Positions 17,640 to 26,565 of a stretch of 64,000 nucleotides of DNA are shown in pieces (positions within the stretch are counted from its first letter, which is position 1; every line of letters starts with the position of its first letter). Where the stretch lies: NCBI RefSeq assembly GCF_020177265.1, contig NZ_JAIVMC010000003.1, forward strand, positions 248,001-312,000, written 5' to 3'. Both the position numbers and the translations under genes were made by a program. The stretch is from Pseudooceanicola marinus (GTDB lineage: Bacteria; Pseudomonadota; Alphaproteobacteria; Rhodobacterales; Rhodobacteraceae). The notes below the pieces were generated by a model. The model was not told where the DNA came from, searched no databases, and saw only the letters and a list, made by a program, of their open reading frames with translations.

Positions 17640-19103
17640 CTAGCGGCGGGCAAGCTCCAGCCGCGCGACGAGCCCGTGGACGCCGTCCTGGAAGGACAGG
17701 CTCCCGCCGTGCTGTTCGGCCACCGCCTGCACGATGGTCAGGCCGAGGCCGAACCCCTCGGCCGTCGCGGCGTTCTCGCCACGCTGGAAGGGGCGCATCA
17801 GGGCCTCGACCGCACGGGCGTCCATCCCCTGGCCCGCATCCTCCACCAGAACCGCCACGCGGTCGGCGGCAACCTCCAGCGCGACCTCGGCGTGGCGGCC
17901 GTATTTCAGGGCGTTGTCGATCAGGTTGCCGATGGCGCGGCCCAGGGCCACGGGGCGGGCGGTGACCAGCACGGGGCCGGCGCCGGGGCCGGGCAGGGCG
18001 CCGGCGCGGGCCCCGCCCTTGGGGGCAAAGAGCGTGCCCTGCGCCGCGATCCGCGCGGGCGCCGCCGCGCGCAGCCGCACCGGGCGGCCCATGTCGCAGT
18101 AGTCATCCACCAAGGCCTCCAGCAGGGAACTGAGCGACAGCTCGCGCGGGGCCTCTGCCGACATCTCGGATCGGGTGTAGGACAGCACGCTGTCGATCAT
18201 CCCGGTCATCCGGTCGATGTCATGCTCGATCTTGCCCCGCAGGGTGTCGTCGGCGATCAGGCGCGCGCGCAGGCGCAGCCGGGTGGCAGGGGTGCCCAGG
18301 TCGTGGCTGACGCCCGACAGGATTTCCGCCCGCCGGGCGAGGCGGGCACGTTCATCCGCCAGGTGATCGTTGACCGCCTCTACCAGCTCCGCCAGTTCGG
18401 CCGGTCCGTCGGCGGAGTAGCGTTCCGGCCCGCCCGCCACCCGGCGCCGGCCAAGGGCGCGGGCGAAGCCGGAGAAGCGCGCGGCCACCTCGGTCACCCG
18501 GGTCCACAGCACGGCGAGGGCGACCAGCGCCAGCAGCAGTGCGCCCAGCCGGTAATCCCCCGGCGCGGCGGCGCAGCCCCAGACGGCGGCCCCGTCGATC
18601 CGCATCCACGGCGCCTCGCCCGCGCGGGCAAAGAGCACCGGATCGCTGCAGTAGCTGGCCAATAGCCGGGTGACCTGGCCCAGCTTCTCGGGGGCGGTGC
18701 GCGCGCCGCCCTCCAGCCGGGCGACCTCGTAGCGCAGCCCGTCGGAGACGATGGCCAGCCGCAGGACCGGGCTGCCGAAATCCTCTGCCGTGCCGTCGCG
18801 GATCGAGGCGCGGGTGACCTGCGCGGGCACAGGTACCCCGTCCAGCCGGGCGAAATCCCCGGCCTCGGCCAGGGCCTGGTCGTCGCGGGCCAGCGGGGTC
18901 ATCACCAGGTCCGCCGGCGGGGTCGTGCCTCGGGTCAGGCTGTCGTAGAGGGTGACACCCGCGATCTGCGCCCGGCCCAGGTGCTGGGCCCAGGCGTCGC
19001 GCGACCCCATCCACAGGGCGGTGGCCGCCACGCCTGCGGCGAAGGCCACCATGACCCAGATCGTGCCGATCCCGCGCAGGCCGGGGCGCCAGGGCAGGGT
19101 CAC
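17640..19103 (-). CDS. Sensor histidine kinase (GtrS-like)
   Basis: A 487-residue membrane histidine kinase. Span 1 is at about residues 13-32, there is a periplasmic sensor domain of about 150 residues with two cysteines, and span 2 is at about 186-203, followed by a HAMP-like linker. The H-box SGVSHDLGTPATRLRLRA has His267; the ATPase boxes are GNLIDNALKYG (N), DAGQGM (G1) and GFGLGLTIVQA (G2). It starts with GTG and overlaps the response regulator stop by 4 bases, so the pair is cotranscribed. It lies back to back with a glucose-type ABC transporter, as GtrS/GltR lie next to gtsA in Pseudomonas; sugar or sugar-acid sensing is therefore inferred from context. Confidence 0.85.
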   Translation of the reverse strand: MTLPWRPGLRGIGTIWVMVAFAAGVAATALWMGSRDAWAQHLGRAQIAGVTLYDSLTRGTTPPADLVMTPLARDDQALAEAGDFARLDGVPVPAQVTRASIRDGTAEDFGSPVLRLAIVSDGLRYEVARLEGGARTAPEKLGQVTRLLASYCSDPVLFARAGEAPWMRIDGAAVWGCAAAPGDYRLGALLLALVALAVLWTRVTEVAARFSGFARALGRRRVAGGPERYSADGPAELAELVEAVNDHLADERARLARRAEILSGVSHDLGTPATRLRLRARLIADDTLRGKIEHDIDRMTGMIDSVLSYTRSEMSAEAPRELSLSSLLEALVDDYCDMGRPVRLRAAAPARIAAQGTLFAPKGGARAGALPGPGAGPVLVTARPVALGRAIGNLIDNALKYGRHAEVALEVAADRVAVLVEDAGQGMDARAVEALMRPFQRGENAATAEGFGLGLTIVQAVAEQHGGSLSFQDGVHGLVARLELARR

Positions 19104-19819
19104 GCCGCGCCCCTCTCCACGTCGCTGGCCAGGACATAGCCGGTGCCGCGCACCGTCTTCAGGATCGCTGGCGCCTTCGGGTCCCGCTCGATCTTGCCGC
19201 GCAGCCGGCCCATGAGGACGTCGATGGCCCGGCCCGAACCTTCCTCCTCGGCGCCGAGCGCGGCGGCGATCTCCTCCCGGGTCAGGGGGATGCGCGGGTT
19301 GGCCAGCATCACCTTCAGCAGCTCCGTCTCGCGCCGCGACAGGGCGACCTGGAAGCCGGCGGGGGAGGTTACCTCGTCACGCTTGCCGTCGTAGGTCCAG
19401 CCGGCGAATTCGAACCGGTCGGAGGCGCGGCGATAGACCAGCGAGGGCGTGCGCCGGGCACGCTTGAGGACCGCGCGTACCCGGGCCAGCAGCAGGTCGG
19501 GGTTGAAGGGCTTTGCGATATAGTCGTCCGCGCCCACCTCGTAGCCCGCCATGCGCTGGTGATCGGCCGAGAGGGCGGAGACCAGGATGATCGGCATGTC
19601 ATGATCGGCGCGCAGGCTGGCGCAGATTTCGACCCCGCTTTCATCACCCAGCATCACGTCCAGCAGGATCAGGTCGATCCGGCCCGCGGCGAGGGCGGCG
19701 TCGATCTCGGCCCCGGTCGCGGCGGCGTTGACGAAGAACCCCGAGGCGCGCAGATACTCCGTCAGCATCTCGCGCATCTCGACATCGTCATCGACGACCA
19801 GCAGGCGGGCAATGGTCAT
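19100..19819 (-). CDS. OmpR-family response regulator (GltR-like)
   Basis: A 239-residue response regulator: a receiver domain with acidic pocket VVDDD, phosphoacceptor Asp54 (LILLDVMLG) and the KPF motif (IAKPFNPD), then a winged-helix DNA-binding domain with LSRRETELLKVMLANP and TVRGTGYVLA. ATG 19819 is chosen because GGGAGG lies just upstream; an in-frame GTG 18 bases earlier would place that Shine-Dalgarno inside the gene. It is the first gene of a two-gene operon. The likely target is the divergent sugar transporter operon, by analogy with GltR control of glucose uptake in Pseudomonas. Confidence 0.85.
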   Translation of the reverse strand: MTIARLLVVDDDVEMREMLTEYLRASGFFVNAAATGAEIDAALAAGRIDLILLDVMLGDESGVEICASLRADHDMPIILVSALSADHQRMAGYEVGADDYIAKPFNPDLLLARVRAVLKRARRTPSLVYRRASDRFEFAGWTYDGKRDEVTSPAGFQVALSRRETELLKVMLANPRIPLTREEIAAALGAEEEGSGRAIDVLMGRLRGKIERDPKAPAILKTVRGTGYVLASDVERGAA

Positions 19820-19979
19820 GGGGCCTCCCTTCTCCACCCGCGAAGACTAGTGGTTGGCGCGGGACGGAGCAATCGCCGCGATCCGCGAGGCATTTACGCA
19901 GCGGGCCTCGATGCCGGCGCCCCTCGGGGCCTTCCCCTGCGGCAGCGATCCGCGCTGCGTCGCGGCAATTTTCCCTTTC

Positions 19980-19996
19980 GTAACAGCCTGTAACAG
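19980..19996 (+). promoter_or_regulatory. GTAACAG direct repeat, possible response-regulator site
   Basis: GTAACAG at 19980 and again at 19990, one helical turn apart, in the gap between the response regulator and the transporter. OmpR-family regulators typically bind such tandem half-sites as dimers. A further inverted repeat, CCTTTG at 20034 and CAAAGG at 20050, lies nearer the transporter gene. Confidence 0.4.
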
Positions 19997-20131
19997 ACGG
20001 GCGGAAAATCTGTCGCTTCCCCCAGGGTCAGCCCCTTTGTCGGACTTGTCAAAGGCCCCTCTGCACGGAAAGACTGCCCCATCACCGCGCCGGGAGGGGT
20101 GCGGGAGAAATGTTCAAGGGAGGACATTCCT

Positions 20132-21376
20132 ATGAAGACGACATCCGTTCTGGCGGCCTCTGCCGCCGTCACCTGCCTTGCGCTGCCCGCGCTGGCCGAA
20201 CCCCAGGCAGAGGTGCTGCACTGGTGGACCTCCGGCGGCGAGGCGAAATCCGTGGCGGTGCTGCAGGAAGAGTTCGCCGAGCGCGGCGGCAGCTGGACTG
20301 ACATGCCCGTGGCGGGTGGCGGCGGTGACGCCGCGATGACCGCCCTGCGCGCCCGCGTCCTGTCGGGCAACGCCCCGACGGCCGTGCAGCTGAAGGGCCC
20401 GGCGATCCAGGAATGGTACGAGGAAGGCGTTCTGGCCGACATCTCGGACGTGGCCGAGGAACAGGGCTGGGCCGACGTGCTGCCCGAGCAGCTGGCCGCG
20501 CACATGAAATGCGACGGCAGCTGGTGCGCCGCGCCGGTGAACGTGCACCGCGTCAACTGGATGTGGGGCAACGCCGAGATCCTGGAAGCGAACGGCATCG
20601 AGATGCCGACCACCTGGGAGGAGTTCAACGCCGCCGCCGAGAAGCTGCAGGAAGCGGGCATCACGCCGCTGGCCCACGGCGGTCAGGCCTGGCAGGACGC
20701 CACGATCTTCGAGACCGTGGTCCTGGGCATGGGCGCCGATTTCTACCAGCAGGCGCTGGTGGAGCTGGACCCCGAGGCGCTCGGCTCCGACACGATGGTG
20801 CAGGTCTTCGACCAGATGCGCACCATTCGCGGCTACGTCGACGACAACTTCTCGGGCCGCGACTGGAACCTGGCCACGGCCATGGTGATGAACGGCGAGG
20901 CTGCCTTCCAGATCATGGGGGACTGGGCCAAGGGCGAGTTCCTGGCCGCCGGCAAGGTCCCGGGTGAGGATTTCACCTGCGCCGCGACGCCGGGTGACGG
21001 TTTCCTCTACAACGTCGACAGCTTCGCCATGTTCGACGTGGGCGGCGACGAGGACAAGGTGGCGGGGCAGAACCTGCTGGCCGAGCTGATCGTCGGCCCC
21101 TCCTTCCAGGAGACCTTCAACCTCAACAAGGGTTCGATCCCGGTGCGGTCCGACGTGTCGCTCGACGCCTTCGACATGTGCGCCCACGTGTCGGCCGAGG
21201 ATATGGCCGCGGACGCCGAGGCCGGCACGCTGCTGCCTTCCTACGCCCACGGCATGGCCCTGCGCGGGGAACCCGCCGGCGCCATCACCGATGTGGTGAC
21301 CGCGCACTTCAACTCCGAGATGTCCTCCGACGAGGCCGTCGAGATGCTGGTGGATGCCGTCGCCAACGCGATGTGA
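20132..21376 (+). CDS. gtsA: Glucose/mannose-type ABC transporter, substrate-binding protein
   Basis: A 414-residue periplasmic binding protein. The signal peptide is MKTTSVLAASAAVTCLALPA with probable cleavage after ALA. The mature N-terminus VLHWWTSGGEAKSVAVLQEE and the later AVAGGGG-like VAGGGGDAAMTALRARV and QLKGPAIQEW match the GtsA glucose-binding family as I recall it. ATG 20132 has AAGGGAGGA seven bases upstream. It is followed by a strong hairpin and then two permeases and an ATPase on the same strand. Substrate specificity (glucose or mannose) is inferred from family resemblance. Confidence 0.85.
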   Translation: MKTTSVLAASAAVTCLALPALAEPQAEVLHWWTSGGEAKSVAVLQEEFAERGGSWTDMPVAGGGGDAAMTALRARVLSGNAPTAVQLKGPAIQEWYEEGVLADISDVAEEQGWADVLPEQLAAHMKCDGSWCAAPVNVHRVNWMWGNAEILEANGIEMPTTWEEFNAAAEKLQEAGITPLAHGGQAWQDATIFETVVLGMGADFYQQALVELDPEALGSDTMVQVFDQMRTIRGYVDDNFSGRDWNLATAMVMNGEAAFQIMGDWAKGEFLAAGKVPGEDFTCAATPGDGFLYNVDSFAMFDVGGDEDKVAGQNLLAELIVGPSFQETFNLNKGSIPVRSDVSLDAFDMCAHVSAEDMAADAEAGTLLPSYAHGMALRGEPAGAITDVVTAHFNSEMSSDEAVEMLVDAVANAM

Positions 21377-21394
21377 TCCGTCCCACAGCCCCAC

Positions 21395-21425
21395 GCCGCC
21401 CGGCCCCCGCGCCGGGCGGCGCTTT
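21395..21425 (+). terminator. Intercistronic hairpin after the binding-protein gene
   Basis: A perfect 10-bp stem, GCCGCCCGGC with GCCGGGCGGC, a 6-base loop, then GCTTTCT. Such hairpins after binding-protein genes usually stabilise the upstream mRNA or cause partial termination, so that binding protein exceeds permease. Confidence 0.6.
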
Positions 21426-21487
21426 CTCTCCCCGCTTCCTTCTTTCCGCCCGGACGCGCCGCGCGTCCGCCTCTATCCGGACACCCC

Positions 21488-22360
21488 ATGACCAAATGGC
21501 TTGAAAATCATGTGCCGAAGCTGGTCCTGGCGCCCAGCTTCGTGGCCATCCTGCTGTTCGTCTACGGCTTCATCGCCTGGACGGCCTGGGTTTCGCTGAC
21601 CCAATCACGCCTGATGCCCCGCTACGAGTTCGAGGGCTTCGGCCAGTACGTGAAACTCTTCTCCACCCCCCGCTGGGACACGGCGATGACGAACCTTGCC
21701 ATCTACGGCATCCTGTTCATCGCGATCTCCATGGCGCTTGGCCTGATGCTGGCGATCCTGCTGGATCAGCGCATCCGCGTCGAAGGGGCGATCCGCACCG
21801 TCTATCTCTACCCGATGGCGCTTTCGATGATCGTCACCGGCACCGCCTGGAAATGGATCCTGAACCCCGGTCTGGGGCTGGAGGCCATGGTGCGGGGCTG
21901 GGGGTTCGAGAGTTTCACCTTCAACTGGCTGGTGGACCCGAACATGGCGATCTACACGATCGTCCTGGCGGGGGTCTGGCAATCGGCGGGCTTCGTCATG
22001 GCGCTGTTCCTCGCCGGGCTGCGCTCCGTCGATGGCGAGATCATCAAGGCCGCACAGGTCGACGGCATCCCGCACTGGCGGATCTACACGGCGATCATCA
22101 TCCCCTCGATGGCGCCTGTCTTCCTGTCGGCCTTCATCGTGCTGTCGCACCTGGCGATCAAGAGCTTCGACCTGGTCATCGCCCTTACGGGGGGCGGTCC
22201 GGGCTACGCCACCGACCTGCCCGCGACCTACATGTACGCCATGGCGTTCTCGCGCGGGAACCTGGGCCAGGCGGCCAGCTCCGCCATGGTCATGATGGCC
22301 GTCGTCTTCGCCATCGTGGTTCCCTACCTCTACTCCGAGCTGAGGGCGAAACATGACTGA
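21488..22360 (+). CDS. gtsB: Sugar ABC transporter permease (MalF type)
   Basis: A 290-residue inner-membrane permease with about six spans and the EAA loop EIIKAAQVDGIPHWRIYTAI that contacts the ATPase, followed by TGGGPGYATDLPATYMY typical of sugar permeases. It overlaps the next permease by 8 bases. Confidence 0.9.
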   Translation: MTKWLENHVPKLVLAPSFVAILLFVYGFIAWTAWVSLTQSRLMPRYEFEGFGQYVKLFSTPRWDTAMTNLAIYGILFIAISMALGLMLAILLDQRIRVEGAIRTVYLYPMALSMIVTGTAWKWILNPGLGLEAMVRGWGFESFTFNWLVDPNMAIYTIVLAGVWQSAGFVMALFLAGLRSVDGEIIKAAQVDGIPHWRIYTAIIIPSMAPVFLSAFIVLSHLAIKSFDLVIALTGGGPGYATDLPATYMYAMAFSRGNLGQAASSAMVMMAVVFAIVVPYLYSELRAKHD

Positions 22361-23261
22361 CCTCGCTTACGTCTCTCCCCGCGCGGGCCAGCGCAGCACG
22401 GCCTCGCGCCTGGGCCGCGTCGCCCTGCGCTGGACGCTCTACCTGCTGCTTGGTGTCTTCGCCCTGTGGTTCCTGATGCCGCTTTTCGTGATGGTCACCA
22501 CCTCGCTGAAATCGCTGGACGAGATCCGCACCGGATCGCTGGTGGCCCTGCCGCGCGACGTGACTTTCGAGGCGTGGAAGACCGCCTGGGGGTCTGCCTG
22601 CACCGGCATCCAGTGCGAGGGGCTGAAGCCCTACCTGTGGAACTCGGTCCTGATCGCGGTGCCCGGCGTGGCGATCTCCACCATCATCGGGGCGCTGAAC
22701 GGCTATGTCTTCGCCCAGTGGCGGTTCCGCGGCGCCAACCTGCTGTTCGCGGCCCTCCTGTTCGGCTGTTTTATCCCCTTCCAGGTGGTGCTGCTGCCCA
22801 TGGCGCGGATGCTGGGCATCCTGGGGCTGGCAGGCACCATTCCAGGGTTGATCCTGGTGCACACCGTCTACGGCATCGGCTTCACCACGCTGTTTTTCCG
22901 CAACTACTACGTGACGATCCCGCAAGAGCTGGTGCGGGCGGCCAAGATCGACGGGGCGGGGTTCTTCCGCATCTTCTGGTCGATCTTCCTGCCGCTGTCG
23001 CTGCCGATCTTCGTCGTCTCGGTGATCTGGCAGTTCACCCAGATCTGGAACGACTTCCTCTTCGGCGTCTCCTTCAGCTCGGCCGGCACCCAGCCGGTGA
23101 CCGTGGCCCTGAACAACATCGTCAACTCCACCACCGGCGTGAAGGCCTACAACGTGGACATGGCCGCCGCGATCCTCGCGGCCCTGCCCACGCTTCTGGT
23201 CTATGTCGTCGCCGGCAAGTATTTCATCCGCGGCCTGACGGCCGGATCCGTGAAGGGATAA
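22353..23261 (+). CDS. gtsC: Sugar ABC transporter permease (MalG type)
   Basis: A 302-residue permease with about six spans. An extra-cytoplasmic segment after span 1 contains two cysteines (GSACTGIQCEGLKPYLWNSV). The EAA loop is ELVRAAKIDGAGFFRIFWSI. It is the partner of the preceding permease; the ATPase gene follows after 4 bases. Confidence 0.9.
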   Translation: MTDLAYVSPRAGQRSTASRLGRVALRWTLYLLLGVFALWFLMPLFVMVTTSLKSLDEIRTGSLVALPRDVTFEAWKTAWGSACTGIQCEGLKPYLWNSVLIAVPGVAISTIIGALNGYVFAQWRFRGANLLFAALLFGCFIPFQVVLLPMARMLGILGLAGTIPGLILVHTVYGIGFTTLFFRNYYVTIPQELVRAAKIDGAGFFRIFWSIFLPLSLPIFVVSVIWQFTQIWNDFLFGVSFSSAGTQPVTVALNNIVNSTTGVKAYNVDMAAAILAALPTLLVYVVAGKYFIRGLTAGSVKG

Positions 23262-23265
23262 GCCC

Positions 23266-24363
23266 ATGGCACCGATCCTCGACATCAAGAACCTCGACAA
23301 GTCCTACGGTCAGACCAAGATCCTGCGCGACATCAACGTGGCGATCGACCAGGGCGATTTCCTGGTCCTCGTCGGCCCCTCGGGCTGCGGCAAGTCCACG
23401 CTGCTGAACTGCATCGCCGGGCTGGAGCCGATCTCCGGCGGCTCGATCGAGATTGCCGGGCAGGACATGACCGACGTCAGCCCCAAGGACCGCAACATCG
23501 CCATGGTGTTCCAGAGCTACGCGCTCTACCCCACCATGTCGGTGGCGAAGAACATCACCTTCGGCATGAAGGTGCGCGGCATCGACCAGGCAACGCAAAG
23601 CGCGAAACTGGCCGAGGTGGCGGACCTGTTGCAGATCTCGCAGCTTCTGGACCGCAAGCCGGGGCAACTCTCGGGCGGCCAGCGGCAGCGGGTCGCCATG
23701 GGCCGCGCCCTGGTGCGCGATCCCGCGCTCTTCCTCTTCGATGAGCCGCTGTCGAACCTCGACGCCAAGCTGCGGGTCGAGATGCGCACCGAGATCAAGA
23801 AGCTGCACCAGACCCTGGGCGCCTCGATCGTCTACGTGACCCACGACCAGATCGAGGCGATGACTCTCGCCACCCGCATCGTGGTGATGAAGGGTGGGGT
23901 GATCCAGCAGATCGGCACGCCCTCGGAGATCTACAACACCCCCGCGAACCTCTTCGTGGCCGATTTCATGGGCAGCCCGGCGATGAACCTGATCCCGGCC
24001 AAGGTCGCCAAGGATGGCAGCGGCCACCGGATCGAGATCGCCCGCGCGTCGGAACCGCCGCTGGTGCTGGCCGATCCGCGCCCGCTGGACCTGCCGGCCG
24101 ATGTCATCCTCGGGCTACGTCCCGAGGACATCGCCGAAGCCGGCTATCGCTCCGGCGACCAGGTGCAGGAGGCCGCTTGCCAGGTCGACATGGTCGAGCC
24201 GGCGGGCGCCGACACCTACGTGGTGTCGCATCTGGGCGGCAAGCAGGTGACGGCACGGCTGCATGCGGAGACCTCCGCCAAGCCCGGCGCACCGCTGAAC
24301 CTGGCCTTCGACCTGGCGAAGGTGTCCTACTTCGCGCCGGAAAGCGGTGAGCGCCTGAACTGA
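23266..24363 (+). CDS. Sugar ABC transporter ATPase (MalK/UgpC type)
   Basis: A 365-residue ATPase of the CUT1 sugar importer class. Walker A is GPSGCGKST near residue 38, the signature is LSGGQRQRV near 135 and Walker B LFLFDEPLSNLDA near 155. A C-terminal regulatory OB-type (TOBE) region contains LGLRPEDI. It completes the uptake system encoded by the three preceding genes. In pseudomonads the equivalent subunit is named GtsD or MalK. Confidence 0.92.
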   Translation: MAPILDIKNLDKSYGQTKILRDINVAIDQGDFLVLVGPSGCGKSTLLNCIAGLEPISGGSIEIAGQDMTDVSPKDRNIAMVFQSYALYPTMSVAKNITFGMKVRGIDQATQSAKLAEVADLLQISQLLDRKPGQLSGGQRQRVAMGRALVRDPALFLFDEPLSNLDAKLRVEMRTEIKKLHQTLGASIVYVTHDQIEAMTLATRIVVMKGGVIQQIGTPSEIYNTPANLFVADFMGSPAMNLIPAKVAKDGSGHRIEIARASEPPLVLADPRPLDLPADVILGLRPEDIAEAGYRSGDQVQEAACQVDMVEPAGADTYVVSHLGGKQVTARLHAETSAKPGAPLNLAFDLAKVSYFAPESGERLN

Positions 24364-24370
24364 GGGGCCA

Positions 24371-24450
24371 GGGGGCAGGGCGCCTGCCCCCCTCTTGCGC
24401 CTTCGGCTCGTCCGGAGCGCTGCCCTTTGAGTATTTTCGACGAGATGAAG
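24371..24450 (+). repeat. Dispersed intergenic repeat, copy D
   Basis: The hairpin GGGGGCAGGGCGCCTGCCCC (24371-24392, ending CC) lies 8 bases after the ATPase stop and probably serves as its terminator, although no good T-run follows. The core GAGTATTTTCGACGAGATGA, continuing AG, is at 24429-24450. Confidence 0.65.
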
Positions 24451-24519
24451 CAGGGGCGCGTCCCCGTTCGTCCTGCCGTCGCGCAGCCCCCGGGTGCCTG
24501 TCCGGGCGCCACCCCTTGT

Positions 24520-24541
24520 CTTCACCTTGTTTCAAATACTC
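24520..24541 (-). repeat. Dispersed intergenic repeat, copy E (core, inverted)
   Basis: Minus-strand core GAGTATTTGAAACAAGGTGA, continuing AG, inverted relative to copy D 70 bases away. Together they form the right-hand partner of the copy B/C pair. The rest of the 301-base gap between the transporter and murD shows no gene. Confidence 0.65.
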
Positions 24542-24664
24542 CCGCCGGAGGCATGGCGCGCAGCGCCATATCGGGCGCTACGCCGGGCCTGGCCGGGCAG
24601 GGGTGCCTTGCAACTTCCCCGCCGGCAGGGTCAGTCTCGGCGCGACGCAAATCAGGAGGCGCGC

Positions 24665-26068
24665 ATGATTCCGGTCGATGGGTTTTCAGGTCAGACCGTG
24701 GCCATTCTCGGGCTCGGCCGTTCCGGCCTTGCCGCCGCCCGCGCCCTGCGCGCCGGGGGCGCCGAGGTGGTGGCCTGGGACGACGGCCCTCGCGCGGCCG
24801 AGATTGCCGAAACCGAGGGCCTGGAGCTGCGCGACCTGACCAAACTCGGCGCCTGCGAGGGGCTGGCCTGTCTGGTGACCTCGCCCGGGATCCCGCATCT
24901 CTACCCGCGCCCGCATCCGGCCATCGCCAATGCCCTGGCCGCCGGCGTGCCCGTGGACAATGACATCGGTCTTTTCTTCCGTTCGCTGGGCCAAGGCGAC
25001 TGGATGCACTTCGACACCCCGCCCAAGGTGGTGGCGGTCACCGGGTCCAATGGCAAGTCCACGACCTCGGCGCTGATCGCCCATGTGCTGGCCGAGGCGG
25101 GGCGCGAGGTACAGCTGGCTGGCAACATCGGGCGCGGGGTGCTGGACATCTCGCCCCCGGGGGACGGCGGCGTGGTGGTGCTGGAGCTCAGCTCCTACCA
25201 GACCGAACTGGCCCGCGCGCTGACGCCGGACATCGGGGTCTTCACCAACCTGTCGCCGGACCACCTGGACCGCCACGGCGGGCTGGGCGGCTATTTCGCT
25301 GCCAAGCGACGCCTCTTCGCCGAAGGCGGGCCTGATCGCGCCGTGATCGGCGTGGATGAACCGGAGGGGCTGTTCCTCGGCGGGCAGCTGTCCGAGGGGC
25401 CGACCGATGATCGGGTGATCCGGATTTCCTCGGGTCAGAAACTGACGGGCCCGGGCTGGCTGGTCTTCGCCCGAAAGGGCTTCCTGTCGGAGTACCGCAA
25501 GGGCCGCCAGGTCGGCTCGATCGACCTGCGCGAGGTCACGGGGCTGCCGGGCGCCCACAACCACCAGAACGCCTGTGCCGCCTACGCGGTGGCCCGCAGC
25601 CTCGGCCTGGCGCCGCGGGTGATCGAACGCGCCTTCCACAGCTTCGAGGGCCTGCCGCACCGCTCGCAGCGGGTCGCGGAGGTCAACGGTGTCACCTACG
25701 TCAACGACAGCAAGGCGACCAATGTCGACAGCGCGAAACAGGCTCTGGGCGCCTTCAAGCGTATCCGCTGGATCTGTGGTGGCCTGCAGAAGGAAGGCGG
25801 GCTGGAGCCGCTGCTGGAGGCCGCGGGCGAGGTGGTGAAGGCCTATGTGATCGGTCGCGAGGCGGAGGATTTCGCCATGCAGCTGAAGGGGATCGAGGCC
25901 GAGGTCTGCACCGACATGGCCACCGCGGTGGCACGGGCGGCAGCCGAGGCGCAGCCCGGCGAAACGGTGCTTCTGGCGCCCGCGGCGGCCAGTTTCGACC
26001 AGTACGACAGCTTCGAGAAGCGGGGCGAGGATTTTGCCGCCCGGGTGATCGCGCTGTCCGGGCGCTGA
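24665..26068 (+). CDS. murD: UDP-MurNAc-L-Ala:D-Glu ligase MurD
   Basis: Adds D-glutamate to UDP-MurNAc-L-Ala. The 467-residue protein has N-terminal [17 protein letters not shown], the ATP loop [12 protein letters not shown] near residue 126, [19 protein letters not shown] and [11 protein letters not shown] 24665 has AGGAGG just upstream. It resumes the dcw gene order after the inserted sugar-uptake block. Confidence 0.95.
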   Translation: MIPVDGFSGQTVAILGLGRSGLAAARALRAGGAEVVAWDDGPRAAEIAETEGLELRDLTKLGACEGLACLVTSPGIPHLYPRPHPAIANALAAGVPVDNDIGLFFRSLGQGDWMHFDTPPKVVAVTGSNGKSTTSALIAHVLAEAGREVQLAGNIGRGVLDISPPGDGGVVVLELSSYQTELARALTPDIGVFTNLSPDHLDRHGGLGGYFAAKRRLFAEGGPDRAVIGVDEPEGLFLGGQLSEGPTDDRVIRISSGQKLTGPGWLVFARKGFLSEYRKGRQVGSIDLREVTGLPGAHNHQNACAAYAVARSLGLAPRVIERAFHSFEGLPHRSQRVAEVNGVTYVNDSKATNVDSAKQALGAFKRIRWICGGLQKEGGLEPLLEAAGEVVKAYVIGREAEDFAMQLKGIEAEVCTDMATAVARAAAEAQPGETVLLAPAAASFDQYDSFEKRGEDFAARVIALSGR

Positions 26069-26219
26069 TCCTGCCGGGATCTACCAGACCTTGCGCCGGG
26101 TGGTGACGTTTCCGTGATCGCCTGTCCGGGGCGGAATTTCGTCTTGCATACCGGGCGGTTGCGGCGTCGAAGGTGACGCAGCGGCCGCCTGTCGCGGTCT
26201 TCTCGGAAAGGTCTCCCCC

Positions 26220-26546
26220 ATGAAATGTCTCGCCGCCGGTGTCGCCGGAGCCATCCTTCTTGCCAGCGCCGCCCAGGCGCAGCCCGTCACCCGTGCCCAG
26301 ACCGCGGCCGAAAGCGCGCCGGTCATCCACCTCAGCTGCTATCGTGGCCCCACGGAGCGGGTGATCTGGGATCGTCCGGACGGCACCTTCGTCGAGGATC
26401 TGGTGGCCTATGGCTATGACTATGCCAATGCCGAGGCGATCGCCCGCACGATCTGCACCGATCAGTCGCTGGTCGGCAAACCCGATGCCATGGCCGAAGC
26501 CCTGAAGGCAGCGATGCGCAGCGTGCCCCCGGCGGGGCGTCGCTGA
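26220..26546 (+). CDS. Small secreted protein of unknown function
   Basis: A 108-residue protein with a Sec signal peptide (MKCLAAGVAGAILLASAAQA, cleavage after AQA). The mature part is about 88 residues with two cysteines (HLSCYRG and RTICTDQ), which could form a disulfide in the periplasm. Family not recognised. It lies between murD and a convergent flavoprotein gene. Upstream 26069-26219 contains no other gene. Confidence 0.65.
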   Translation: MKCLAAGVAGAILLASAAQAQPVTRAQTAAESAPVIHLSCYRGPTERVIWDRPDGTFVEDLVAYGYDYANAEAIARTICTDQSLVGKPDAMAEALKAAMRSVPPAGRR

Positions 26547-26565
26547 CCCCGGCGCAGGCGCGGCA

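Noticed and set aside
17640..24541. Genomic island with transposase or integrase
   Set aside because: No mobility gene, attachment site or tRNA was found; only the dispersed repeats mark the edges, so I report the block as an insertion without a mechanism.
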